A stretch of DNA of 5,026 bases from Victivallaceae bacterium (GTDB lineage: Bacteria > Verrucomicrobiota > Lentisphaeria > Victivallales > Victivallaceae), in NCBI GenBank assembly GCA_028717165.1, contig JAQUOK010000288.1:1-5026 (forward strand), read 5' to 3'. The notes beneath the pieces were generated by a model. That model ran no database searches. It saw nothing but the letters and a program-made list of their open reading frames with translations, and was not told where the DNA came from. The translations under genes were made by a program, and so were the position numbers. Each line of letters opens with the position of its first letter. The first letter of the stretch is position 1. Shown here one piece after another: positions 1 to 5,026 of this stretch.

Positions 1-1
1 A

Positions 2-502
2 CATTTAGGCAAGCCCTCTCTGGCTCAGAAGGAGGCTTTTCTCAAGGATAAATCCAACCCGTATTCCCGTTGTGTCTGGAAACTGGACAACAATGTAGTT
101 GACCGCCAGACTGTTATGATTGAGTTTGAAAACGGTGCGACCGCAACCCATAATATGATCTGTGGAACCAGCCGTCCGATGCGCAAAATCCATATTATCG
201 GGATGGCCGGTGAACTTCACGGTATCCTGGACGACAATAAATATGTAGTTCGGCATATTGACCTGCGTCCCGGGCATGAATATACGGAAGTCGAATGTGA
301 TTTAAACGATGAAGGGGATACGACCGGTGTTTTCGGTGGTCATGGCGGCGGCGACCTGCGGCTCGTGGAAGATTTCGTTACCACTATAGAAGGCAAAGCG
401 CCATCTATTTCGTGTACTTCCCTGGCGGATTCCCTGAATGGACATCTGATCGGTTTTGCTGCCGATCAAGCTATGGAAGAAAATAAAATAGTAGAATTAT
501 GA
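2..502 (+). CDS. Gfo/Idh/MocA-family oxidoreductase, C-terminal part (5' truncated)
   Basis: The reading frame is open from the left edge (first complete codon at 2) to a TAA-free run ending in TGA at 500-502, giving 166 residues. The ATG at 116 is internal: family-typical sequence continues upstream of it (a segment reading DNNVVDRQTVMIEFENGATA spans it), so the true start lies outside the window. What is seen is the C-terminal beta-sheet substrate domain of the family: the strand around VMIEFENGATAT, the segment KIHIIGMAGELHG, then the glycine-rich GGHGGGD followed by LRLVEDFV, a common late motif of these proteins. The N-terminal Rossmann NAD(P)-binding domain and the catalytic EKP-type motif are missing. 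Full-length relatives have about 350-450 residues. Members oxidise or reduce sugars, cyclitols or their derivatives in the cytoplasm; the substrate cannot be told from this fragment. Position ahead of a sugar importer suggests a role in breaking down the imported compound, which is inference. The 298-bp gap and the operator-like palindrome suggest it is not in the same transcription unit as the transporter. Confidence 0.88.
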   Translation, partial: HLGKPSLAQKEAFLKDKSNPYSRCVWKLDNNVVDRQTVMIEFENGATATHNMICGTSRPMRKIHIIGMAGELHGILDDNKYVVRHIDLRPGHEYTEVECDLNDEGDTTGVFGGHGGGDLRLVEDFVTTIEGKAPSISCTSLADSLNGHLIGFAADQAMEENKIVEL

Positions 503-731
503 TTTCATGTTGTGTGCAAGTTTTATAAAAAAATAACAAAAATTCCGAAATTGAGAATAAATAGTTCAGAAAAACTTTAGCAAGATAAATAAATACAAAT
601 TTTTCAGGGGAAGTAACTTTTCTAAACTAAAAGGATACGCGGACTTTTTACGAAAATCAACAAGGGATACGGCATCTCTCCGGTTGTAAAATCGGTGTGA
701 AGTTTCTGGACAGTATCTTCGCTCCACTCCG

Positions 732-744
732 AATATCCGATATT
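732..744. promoter_or_regulatory. Short perfect inverted repeat, possible protein-binding site
   Basis: The sequence AATATCCGATATT is a perfect dyad with 6-bp arms and a one-base centre. It lies 13 bp upstream of the larger palindrome at 758-774, and a smaller dyad, ATTGATTCAAT (742-752), overlaps its right end. A 13-bp AT-rich dyad can arise by chance, so its link to regulation rests only on being clustered with the stronger site just before a transporter gene. Its centre-to-centre distance to the next dyad is 28 bp, a little under three helical turns. Confidence 0.25.
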
Positions 745-757
745 GATTCAATTAAAG

Positions 758-774
758 CGCAAAACGGTTTTGCG
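758..774. promoter_or_regulatory. 17-bp perfect palindrome, candidate LacI/GalR-type operator
   Basis: CGCAAAAC-G-GTTTTGCG is a perfect dyad with 8-bp arms around a single G. The core, A-rich on the left and T-rich on the right with CG at the centre and GC-rich outer ends, resembles sites bound by LacI/GalR-family sugar regulators (compare the PurR pattern ACGCAAACGTTTTCGT; lac O1 is also odd-centred). It ends 13 bp before the ribosome binding site of the transporter gene, a usual place for a repressor to block transcription. As RNA it could fold into a 7-bp stem with a CGG loop, but no T run follows, so it is not an intrinsic terminator. The dyad is seen; operator function and regulator family are inferred. 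No regulator gene is in the window. Confidence 0.5.
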
Positions 775-787
775 AAAAGTAAGTTTT

Positions 788-793
788 GAGGGA
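788..793 (+). promoter_or_regulatory. Ribosome binding site favouring the TTG start at 801
   Basis: GAGGGA lies 7 nt before the TTG at 801 and is the best Shine-Dalgarno match near the start of the fusion gene. A weaker AAGG at 813-816 lies 8 nt before an in-frame ATG at 825. The stronger site argues for TTG. The ATG would give a cleaner signal peptide (short basic n-region, then the hydrophobic core). The choice changes only the first eight residues. Confidence 0.55.
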
Positions 794-800
794 ATAAAAA

Positions 801-3542
801 TTGTATTCGAACAAGGTCTTGAAAATGAAAGGGTTAAAATATTATTTAATCAGTGCGTTTACCGTTTTGTGGTATGCTTCGCTCTCGGCAGGCTATGTTG
901 AAGAAATCAACGGCAGAACCATAATCCATGTAAAAGTGTTTTCTTTGCCTGATCCTGCCCGGACAGATGCATTTAATCGGGCGGAATGTGCGGCGGTAAA
1001 AGCGTTTGTCGAGAAATTTCCAGAAATATTTGCGAAAAAATACCGGGCAACATATAAGGCAAATCTTGAAAAATACGGGAATCATAACTGGGATAATGTG
1101 GAAATTCAATTAGAGCAGTTTTCCGGGATTAAAGTCGAAGGCGTAGAAACCGACCTTTTGGCGATAGCCGGTGACATGGCTCCGGATATTCTTTACATAA
1201 ATTTCAGGAAGTCGGACAATTATATCCGTAATGATTTTCTTTATCCGCTGGATGAATATTTCAAACGCATGTCAAAAGAGCAAATCAGTTTCCGCATCCA
1301 CAAAAAGCTTTGGCCGGTAATCAAACGCAAAGGCCCCGGCGGTCGAGAGCATATCTGGGCCCTGCCATATGGCGGTGCTATTGGGAAAGTACTCCTTTAC
1401 CGGAAAGACCTGTTCGATAATAACGGAATCCAATATCCCGATAAGGACTGGACTTGGAACGATATGCTGCTGGCCTGCAAAAAAATAACCGATCCGCAAC
1501 GAGGGACATATGGTATAAATTTATCTTGTGAGAGTCAGCGGGAATCATATTTATGGATGACGTTTCTCTGGTCTGCCGGTGGAGAAGCCATGAGTTATAA
1601 TCCTGCCAAAGACGAATGGCGTTGCGTATTCGACAGCCCGGAAGCGGCGGAAGCGCTTGATTTTTACATAAAACTGAAAACGGAAAAAAACTTGGACGAG
1701 GATAGTAAGGTTTTCCGGGGATATACTGGAGCCGTCAGTGAGGACCGCGGCGAAGTCGGAATGATGTTGGCCTATATTGATGAAAAACTATTTTCCACGA
1801 TTAATCCGGATGTAACCGGTATGTGTCCGGTACCGCTGGGGCCGACCGGTAAACGCGGGGGTGAGCTCAATAGCCGGATGATGGGCTTGTTTTCACAGAT
1901 AAAAGAACCGGCGGTACGGGATGCGGCCTGGGAATACATGCTTTTTTATGATTCAAAAGAAGCTACCCGGATAAAAACAAAAATCATGGTTGAAGGCGGC
2001 TTAGGCCAGTTTATCAACCCCAAATATCTGCGGATGTTCGGTTACGCCGATCTTGAACGGATGGCGCCGAAAGGCTGGGCGGAAACCTTCGACATAGCGA
2101 TAGAAACCGGCAAACCGGAGCCCTACGGCAAAAACAGCAATTACGCTTATGAAATGATGACGTTCCCGATCCATAAGGCGGAACAGCTTGCTCTTAACGA
2201 AGAACTTCCCGAAGATAAAACTGAACGGTTGAAAGTGTTGCAAAATATCCTGAAAGATGCTTGCGCCAAAGCGAACGAAGAAATGATCGGAATTGTAACT
2301 CCGAAAGAACGTATGAAGCGAAGGATAACCGCTTGGATTGCTCTGGCGGCAATTGCTGTAGCGTTTGGTTTTGTTTTTAGGAAGATATTCAAATTGTTTT
2401 CTCCGCTGCCGGAAGCCGGAAAACAGCGGGCGAAATGGGCTTTTGGAAAATACAAATGGGCTTATTCACTACTGTTTCCGGCGGTTATTTTGATTTTAGT
2501 CTGGAAATATGTCCCGCTTATCCGGGGTTCTGGAATGGCGTTTTTCGATTACCGACTGCTAGGTGATTCGACTTGGGTCGGTATTGATAATTTCGGGGAC
2601 CTGCTTTTTGATTCTTATTGGTGGGCCTCGGTTTGGAATGCGTTGCGTTACAGTTTCCTGGTAATGGCGCTGACTTTTCTGCCGCCGGTTATTTTGGCAG
2701 TATTCCTTCAGGAAATTCCCAAAGGCAAAATATTTTTCCGTACGGTTTATTATCTGCCGGCGGTAGTGACCGGACTGGTTACGGTATTGTTATGGAAACA
2801 ATTTTTCGATCCGTCGGGAAACGGTATGCTCAATGCTGTTTTGCTCAAGATTCCGGCGGGAGGATTTGTCCTGTTCGGACTGCTGTTGGGCGCCGTCGCC
2901 GTCCTGTTCGCCAGCCGCCTGCGATTTTACGGTTTTTATTGGGGGGCTGGGCTTTTCGTTGCGGCTGGAGTTATTATCTTTTTTGCCTGTTGCGCCCCGG
3001 CAATGGGGATTCTTTTTCCGAATGGAGAAAGTTTTACGTCTACCCTGTCCGCATTACCCGCCCGGTTCCTGCAAACCCGTCCCGAACCTTTCCGCTGGCT
3101 CAGTGACCCGGACACTTCGATGCTGGCCTGCGTAATTCCAATGGTTTGGGCGGGAATGGGCCCCGGCTGTCTAATCTATCTGGCAGCGCTCAAAGGCATT
3201 CCAAACGACTATTATGAAGCCGCCGATATAGACGGAGCCACTTTTATAGACAAACTTCTCTTCGTGGTATTTCCACACCTGAAGTTTCTGATCATTATAA
3301 ATTTTGTGGGGGCATTCATCGGTTCCTGGTACAGCGCCACCGGCAACATTCTGGTTATGACCGGCGGGGGAGCCGGTACTGAAACCGCCGGGCTGCATAT
3401 CTGGTATAAGGCCTTCACTTATCTGAAATTCGGTCCCGCCACGGCGATGGCCTGGATGCTCGGTTTCATTCTGATCGGTTTTACCGTACACCAGCTCAGG
3501 ATGCTTTCTAAAGTCGAATTCAAAGCCGGCGGCGGCAAATAG
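801..3542 (+). CDS. Fused sugar-binding protein and MalF-type ABC permease
   Basis: This 913-residue protein joins two ABC importer subunits that are normally separate. Residues 1-30 are an export signal (hydrophobic core about 13-27, possible cleavage after Ala30; no lipobox cysteine). Residues about 35-500 are a UgpB/MalE-like (CUT1, COG1653-type) binding protein: GDMAPDILYINF at 124-135, the ALPYGG segment at 187-192 and DWTWNDMLLACKKIT at 216-230 are typical. Residues about 509-526 form a linking membrane helix, followed by a basic linker that should be cytoplasmic. The MalF-like permease runs from about 550 to 903, with helices near 553-571, 617-636, 647-665, 774-796, 827-845 and 881-896. 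The EAA loop that docks the ATPase is EAADIDGA at 806-813 with a conserved Pro825. Two extra helices (about 687-704 and 714-731) sit in an insert at about 682-764. The linking helix returns the chain to the cytoplasm, so the fusion makes topological sense and is not obviously a lost stop codon. The start is TTG at 801 or ATG at 825. The MalG-like gene follows 13 bp later. The transported sugar is unknown. Confidence 0.9.
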   Translation: MYSNKVLKMKGLKYYLISAFTVLWYASLSAGYVEEINGRTIIHVKVFSLPDPARTDAFNRAECAAVKAFVEKFPEIFAKKYRATYKANLEKYGNHNWDNVEIQLEQFSGIKVEGVETDLLAIAGDMAPDILYINFRKSDNYIRNDFLYPLDEYFKRMSKEQISFRIHKKLWPVIKRKGPGGREHIWALPYGGAIGKVLLYRKDLFDNNGIQYPDKDWTWNDMLLACKKITDPQRGTYGINLSCESQRESYLWMTFLWSAGGEAMSYNPAKDEWRCVFDSPEAAEALDFYIKLKTEKNLDEDSKVFRGYTGAVSEDRGEVGMMLAYIDEKLFSTINPDVTGMCPVPLGPTGKRGGELNSRMMGLFSQIKEPAVRDAAWEYMLFYDSKEATRIKTKIMVEGGLGQFINPKYLRMFGYADLERMAPKGWAETFDIAIETGKPEPYGKNSNYAYEMMTFPIHKAEQLALNEELPEDKTERLKVLQNILKDACAKANEEMIGIVTPKERMKRRITAWIALAAIAVAFGFVFRKIFKLFSPLPEAGKQRAKWAFGKYKWAYSLLFPAVILILVWKYVPLIRGSGMAFFDYRLLGDSTWVGIDNFGDLLFDSYWWASVWNALRYSFLVMALTFLPPVILAVFLQEIPKGKIFFRTVYYLPAVVTGLVTVLLWKQFFDPSGNGMLNAVLLKIPAGGFVLFGLLLGAVAVLFASRLRFYGFYWGAGLFVAAGVIIFFACCAPAMGILFPNGESFTSTLSALPARFLQTRPEPFRWLSDPDTSMLACVIPMVWAGMGPGCLIYLAALKGIPNDYYEAADIDGATFIDKLLFVVFPHLKFLIIINFVGAFIGSWYSATGNILVMTGGGAGTETAGLHIWYKAFTYLKFGPATAMAWMLGFILIGFTVHQLRMLSKVEFKAGGGK
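2844..3092 (+). other. Region of the fusion gene coding a two-helix insert in the MalF-like domain
   Basis: Residues about 682-764 lie between the third canonical helix, ending FFDPSGNGMLNAVLL, and the usual short loop FRWLSDPDTSM before the fourth helix. In ordinary CUT1 permeases these two elements are separated by only some 10-20 residues. Here the extra part contains two hydrophobic stretches (about 687-704 and 714-731) joined by a short basic turn (SRLRFYGFYW), then a loop of about 30 residues. Two helices added from the extracytoplasmic side keep the topology of the rest of the permease intact. The helix predictions are by eye. Confidence 0.65.
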
Positions 3543-3545
3543 GAG
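3541..3545 (+). promoter_or_regulatory. Ribosome binding site of the MalG-like gene
   Basis: AGGAG overlaps the TAG stop codon of the fusion gene (3540-3542) and lies 10 nt before the ATG at 3556. The overlap with the previous stop supports coupled or at least shared translation and transcription of the two transporter genes. It fixes the start at 3556: an ATG in the same frame at 3649 would fall inside the first membrane helix. Confidence 0.7.
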
Positions 3546-3555
3546 TCAAAACAAA

Positions 3556-5026
3556 ATGTCCATAATATCTGAAATAGGAAGGAAATCATGGAAAGTCAGG
3601 TTGCTTTTGGGCAGCATTTATGTAATTATTATTGTCGGCGCATTAACAATGGTTTATCCGTTTCTGCTGATGGTGGCCGGGACAACCAAAAGCGCCGTGG
3701 ATACGCCGGAAGCGGAAATTATTCCGCAGTTTCTGACCAGCGATCAAGCTTTGTACCGGAAGGACTCGGAAGCATTTTTCAACGAGTCGCTGGGGGAAAT
3801 ACAGAGTACTTACAGTATTGGAGTCAGTTCTTTCCGCACTTTGGGCGTTCCGGACTCAGTCAACCACAAATTAACTGATGAATGGCGTTGTTTCCTGGAC
3901 GAAAACAAGTTTCCCTTTTATTTTTACACGCTTGCTTATCTACGCGCATCCATTTCCAAGAAAACTTTACCGCTAACACTCCGGGAATTCAAAGCGCAGT
4001 TGTATGATAGATACGACGGCGATCTCAGCCGCCTGAACCGCGAACTGGAAACAGACTTCGTAGACTGGAATTCGTTTTACGTATTGCCTGAAGGCTATCT
4101 CCACCGACGCAGCCGTCCGGGAATCAATCCTTTCACTGAGGTTTTTCGTAAATTCAAAGCGGCGCAACCGATTGAAAAACGTTATTATTCAAGTCCGGAA
4201 GGCTATTTTCTGACGGCCTATCTTTTTTCACAGTACGGCAAAGACATCAAAGGTTACAATAAAACGCACGATACAAAATATACGACTTGGAACGAGGTAA
4301 AACTGACGCGTCGTTTTCCGGAAAAAGGCAGTGCCGCCGAGCGTAAAGACTGGAATATTTTTGTGCGTTTTATCTTGAATTTATATTGGATTAAAGCTGA
4401 TGAAACGGCAAAATCGATATATCAGGCGTATCTCAGAGCAAAATATGAAACACTTGCATCTTTGAATAAGAACTACGGAACCACTTATAAAGCATTTTCG
4501 GAAGTTCCACTGATTAAGGAGCCGCCGTTGTTCGGTATAGCGCTTTCAGACTGGGATGCGTTTATCCAGGGCTGGAAAGATCCGGATACCGGAAAACTGC
4601 ATCAATTGCCAATTGATATGATCTATATCCACAGTATTGATTTTCTGTTTCGGGACTGGCTGAAAAAGAAATATGAAACACTTGCCCGGGTTAATGCCGC
4701 TTTACAAACAAAATTCAGGAATTGGCTGGATATTTCACCGCCGCAACAGGATTTCAACTATCTGGTCTTTCAGAAACAAACAGATACCTTGAGATGGGAA
4801 TATGTCAAACGCAATTATATCAGCGTCATTGAATATATCGTTCTGCATGGCCGGGGAATCCTCAATACGATGATTTACTGTTCTCTTGCTGTGCTGGCGG
4901 CTCTGATCATTAATCCGTTGGCGGCTTACGCTTTGAGCCGCTACAAGCCGCCGTCAGCATATAAGATTCTATTGTTCCTGATGCTGACTATGGCGTTTCC
5001 ACCGATGGTCACTCAGATACCGGTGT
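3556..5026 (+). CDS. MalG-type ABC permease with a large repeat-bearing loop (3' truncated)
   Basis: The frame is open from ATG 3556 to the right edge (490 codons, no stop reached). Residues about 15-42 form the first membrane helix, ending in MVYPFLLMVAGTTKS, typical of MalG-like CUT1 permeases. The next recognisable permease sequence is at about 433-490: GRGILNTMIYCSLAVLAAL, then NPLAAYALSRYKPP, then a third helix ending FPPMVTQIPV, all classic for this family. In ordinary members (about 270-300 residues in total) these parts are separated by some 40 residues; here the gap is about 390. The insert (about 60-412) is hydrophilic and should face the periplasm. It holds four tandem units described separately. 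It occupies the same topological position as the P2 loop of E. coli MalF, which touches the maltose-binding protein, so contact with the tethered binding protein or with glycans is plausible but unproven. The EAA loop and last helices lie beyond the window. The gene is probably in an operon with the SBP-MalF fusion. Confidence 0.87.
   Translation, partial: MSIISEIGRKSWKVRLLLGSIYVIIIVGALTMVYPFLLMVAGTTKSAVDTPEAEIIPQFLTSDQALYRKDSEAFFNESLGEIQSTYSIGVSSFRTLGVPDSVNHKLTDEWRCFLDENKFPFYFYTLAYLRASISKKTLPLTLREFKAQLYDRYDGDLSRLNRELETDFVDWNSFYVLPEGYLHRRSRPGINPFTEVFRKFKAAQPIEKRYYSSPEGYFLTAYLFSQYGKDIKGYNKTHDTKYTTWNEVKLTRRFPEKGSAAERKDWNIFVRFILNLYWIKADETAKSIYQAYLRAKYETLASLNKNYGTTYKAFSEVPLIKEPPLFGIALSDWDAFIQGWKDPDTGKLHQLPIDMIYIHSIDFLFRDWLKKKYETLARVNAALQTKFRNWLDISPPQQDFNYLVFQKQTDTLRWEYVKRNYISVIEYIVLHGRGILNTMIYCSLAVLAALIINPLAAYALSRYKPPSAYKILLFLMLTMAFPPMVTQIPV
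3982..4077 (+). repeat. Protein repeat unit 1 in the MalG-like loop
   Basis: Residues 143-174 of the permease. Anchor residues are L149, Y153, N161, T166, F168 and W171, fitting L-x3-Y-x7-N-x4-T-x-[YF]-x2-[WF]. This is a more diverged copy than units 3 and 4. A second anchor pair, E109-W110 with F113, precedes it. Confidence 0.6.
4207..4299 (+). repeat. Protein repeat unit 2 in the MalG-like loop
   Basis: Residues 218-248. Anchors are L223, Y227, N235, T240, Y242, W245 and the closing E247-V248. The Y anchor lies 74 residues after that of unit 1. The preceding aromatic anchors are F193 and F197, in the place of the D-W-x2-F pair seen in later units. Confidence 0.6.
4417..4506 (+). repeat. 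Protein repeat unit 3 in the MalG-like loop
   Basis: Residues 288-317. Anchors are L293, Y297, N304, T309, Y311, F314 and the closing E316-V317, with G308 before the threonine as in the GH42-like pattern 'N-x-x-[YW]-G-T'. Its Y anchor lies 70 residues after that of unit 2. D265-W266-x2-F269 precedes it. Confidence 0.7.
4441..4457 (+). repeat. 17-nt exact direct repeat, copy 1
   Basis: AAATATGAAACACTTGC occurs here within repeat unit 3 and again at 4669-4685 within unit 4, in the same reading frame, coding K-Y-E-T-L-A. The distance is 228 bp, exactly 76 codons. It is the nucleotide-level trace of the protein duplication. Confidence 0.8.
4645..4734 (+). repeat. Protein repeat unit 4 in the MalG-like loop
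   Basis: Residues 364-393. Anchors are L369, Y373, N380, T385, F387, W390 and the closing D392-I393, followed by SPP. Its Y anchor lies 76 residues after that of unit 3. D332-W333-x2-F336 precedes it, and a further half-unit (D399-F400, F405) leads into the second membrane helix. FRDWLKKKYETL at 365-376 is the closest match to the GH42-like segment. Confidence 0.7.
4669..4685 (+). repeat. 17-nt exact direct repeat, copy 2
   Basis: Second copy of the 17-mer at 4441-4457, in repeat unit 4. The flanking sequence on both sides differs, so the identity is limited to this core. Confidence 0.8.

Larger units (their letters stand above)
503..800. other. Intergenic regulatory region, no gene seen
   Basis: This 298-bp stretch between the oxidoreductase stop and the transporter start has no credible coding frame in either direction. 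The left part (about 503-605) is strongly AT-rich and holds A and T runs but no GC-rich stem followed by a T run, so I cannot place a terminator for the upstream gene. The right part (about 660-800) has more mixed composition and contains two perfect inverted repeats (732-744 and 758-774) and a ribosome binding site at 788-793. I looked for sigma-70 boxes: TGGACA at 707-712 is a fair -35, but only GAATAT at 731-736 follows it with an 18-bp spacer, which is a poor -10. No promoter is called. A transporter promoter inside this region is expected from the layout. Confidence 0.6.

Noticed and set aside
503..610. Possible intrinsic terminator after the oxidoreductase gene
   Set aside because: There are A and T runs and a short TTTTATAAAA palindrome, but no GC-rich stem followed by a T run.
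707..736. Possible sigma-70 promoter, TGGACA with GAATAT after 18 bp
   Set aside because: The -10 box matches the consensus at only three of six positions, and the promoter rules of this organism are unknown.
566..751. Reverse-strand frame of 61 codons in the intergenic region
   Set aside because: The translation has no recognisable domain, is mostly basic and hydrophobic residues from AT-rich DNA, and it overlaps the palindrome-rich control region. No convincing ribosome binding site was seen.
758..774. The 17-bp palindrome as a transcription terminator
   Set aside because: It is followed by an A-rich stretch (GAAAAGTAAG), not a T run, and its stem is short and half A/T.
2300..2450. Fusion of receptor and permease as a sequencing error or lost stop
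   Set aside because: The joining segment encodes a good membrane helix and basic linker that give the permease its correct orientation, which a simple read-through would not be expected to supply. A comparison with relatives is still the decisive test.
2618..3135. Overlapping + strand frames of 162 and 100 codons inside the fusion gene
   Set aside because: They are out of frame with the clear permease sequence, rich in Arg, Pro and Cys, and have no family resemblance. The continuous fusion frame explains this DNA.
3588..3878. 96-codon + strand frame near the start of the MalG-like gene
   Set aside because: It is in another frame than the MalG-like gene, which has a proper ribosome binding site, a typical first helix and continues for 490 codons. 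The gene itself is easily missed because it has no stop in the window.

Overview
The window holds part of a carbohydrate-uptake locus, all on the + strand. From left to right it contains the 3' end of a Gfo/Idh/MocA-family oxidoreductase gene, a 298-bp intergenic region with a strong operator-like palindrome, one very long gene fusing a sugar-binding protein to a MalF-type ABC permease, and, 13 bp further on, a MalG-type permease gene that is open to the right edge. I see no RNA gene, CRISPR array, insertion sequence or recombination site.

The organism is probably a diderm bacterium of moderate GC content. Oxidoreductases of this type next to CUT1-type sugar importers with unusual architectures suggest the PVC group, perhaps Lentisphaerota (Victivallales-like) or a relative. 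This is a low-confidence impression from architecture; no marker gene is present.

Region 1 (2-502): C-terminal 166 residues of an NAD(P)-dependent sugar or cyclitol oxidoreductase; the Rossmann half lies outside the window. Region 2 (503-800): AT-rich, no credible gene. Its last 70 bp hold two perfect inverted repeats (732-744 and 758-774); the 17-bp one resembles a LacI/GalR-type operator and lies just upstream of the transporter ribosome binding site. Region 3 (801-3542): a 913-residue fusion of export signal, UgpB/MalE-like binding protein, one linking membrane segment and a complete MalF-like permease with an EAA loop. The permease carries an extra segment of about 80 residues with two added membrane helices. 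Region 4 (3556-5026, truncated on the right): a MalG-like permease whose first periplasmic loop is expanded by about 350 residues. That expansion consists of four tandem units of about 70-76 residues with the shared pattern L-x3-Y-x7/8-N-x4-T-x-[YF]-x2-[WF], which resembles a segment found in GH42-like beta-galactosidases.

The two transporter genes look like one operon encoding a MalFG-like importer with a permanently tethered receptor and a large repeat-bearing extracytoplasmic loop. The ATPase is not in the window; it could lie downstream or be a shared MalK/MsmX-like protein encoded elsewhere. The oxidoreductase would fit as a catabolic enzyme for the imported sugar. The most unusual content is the repeat insert in the MalG-like protein together with the receptor-MalF fusion.
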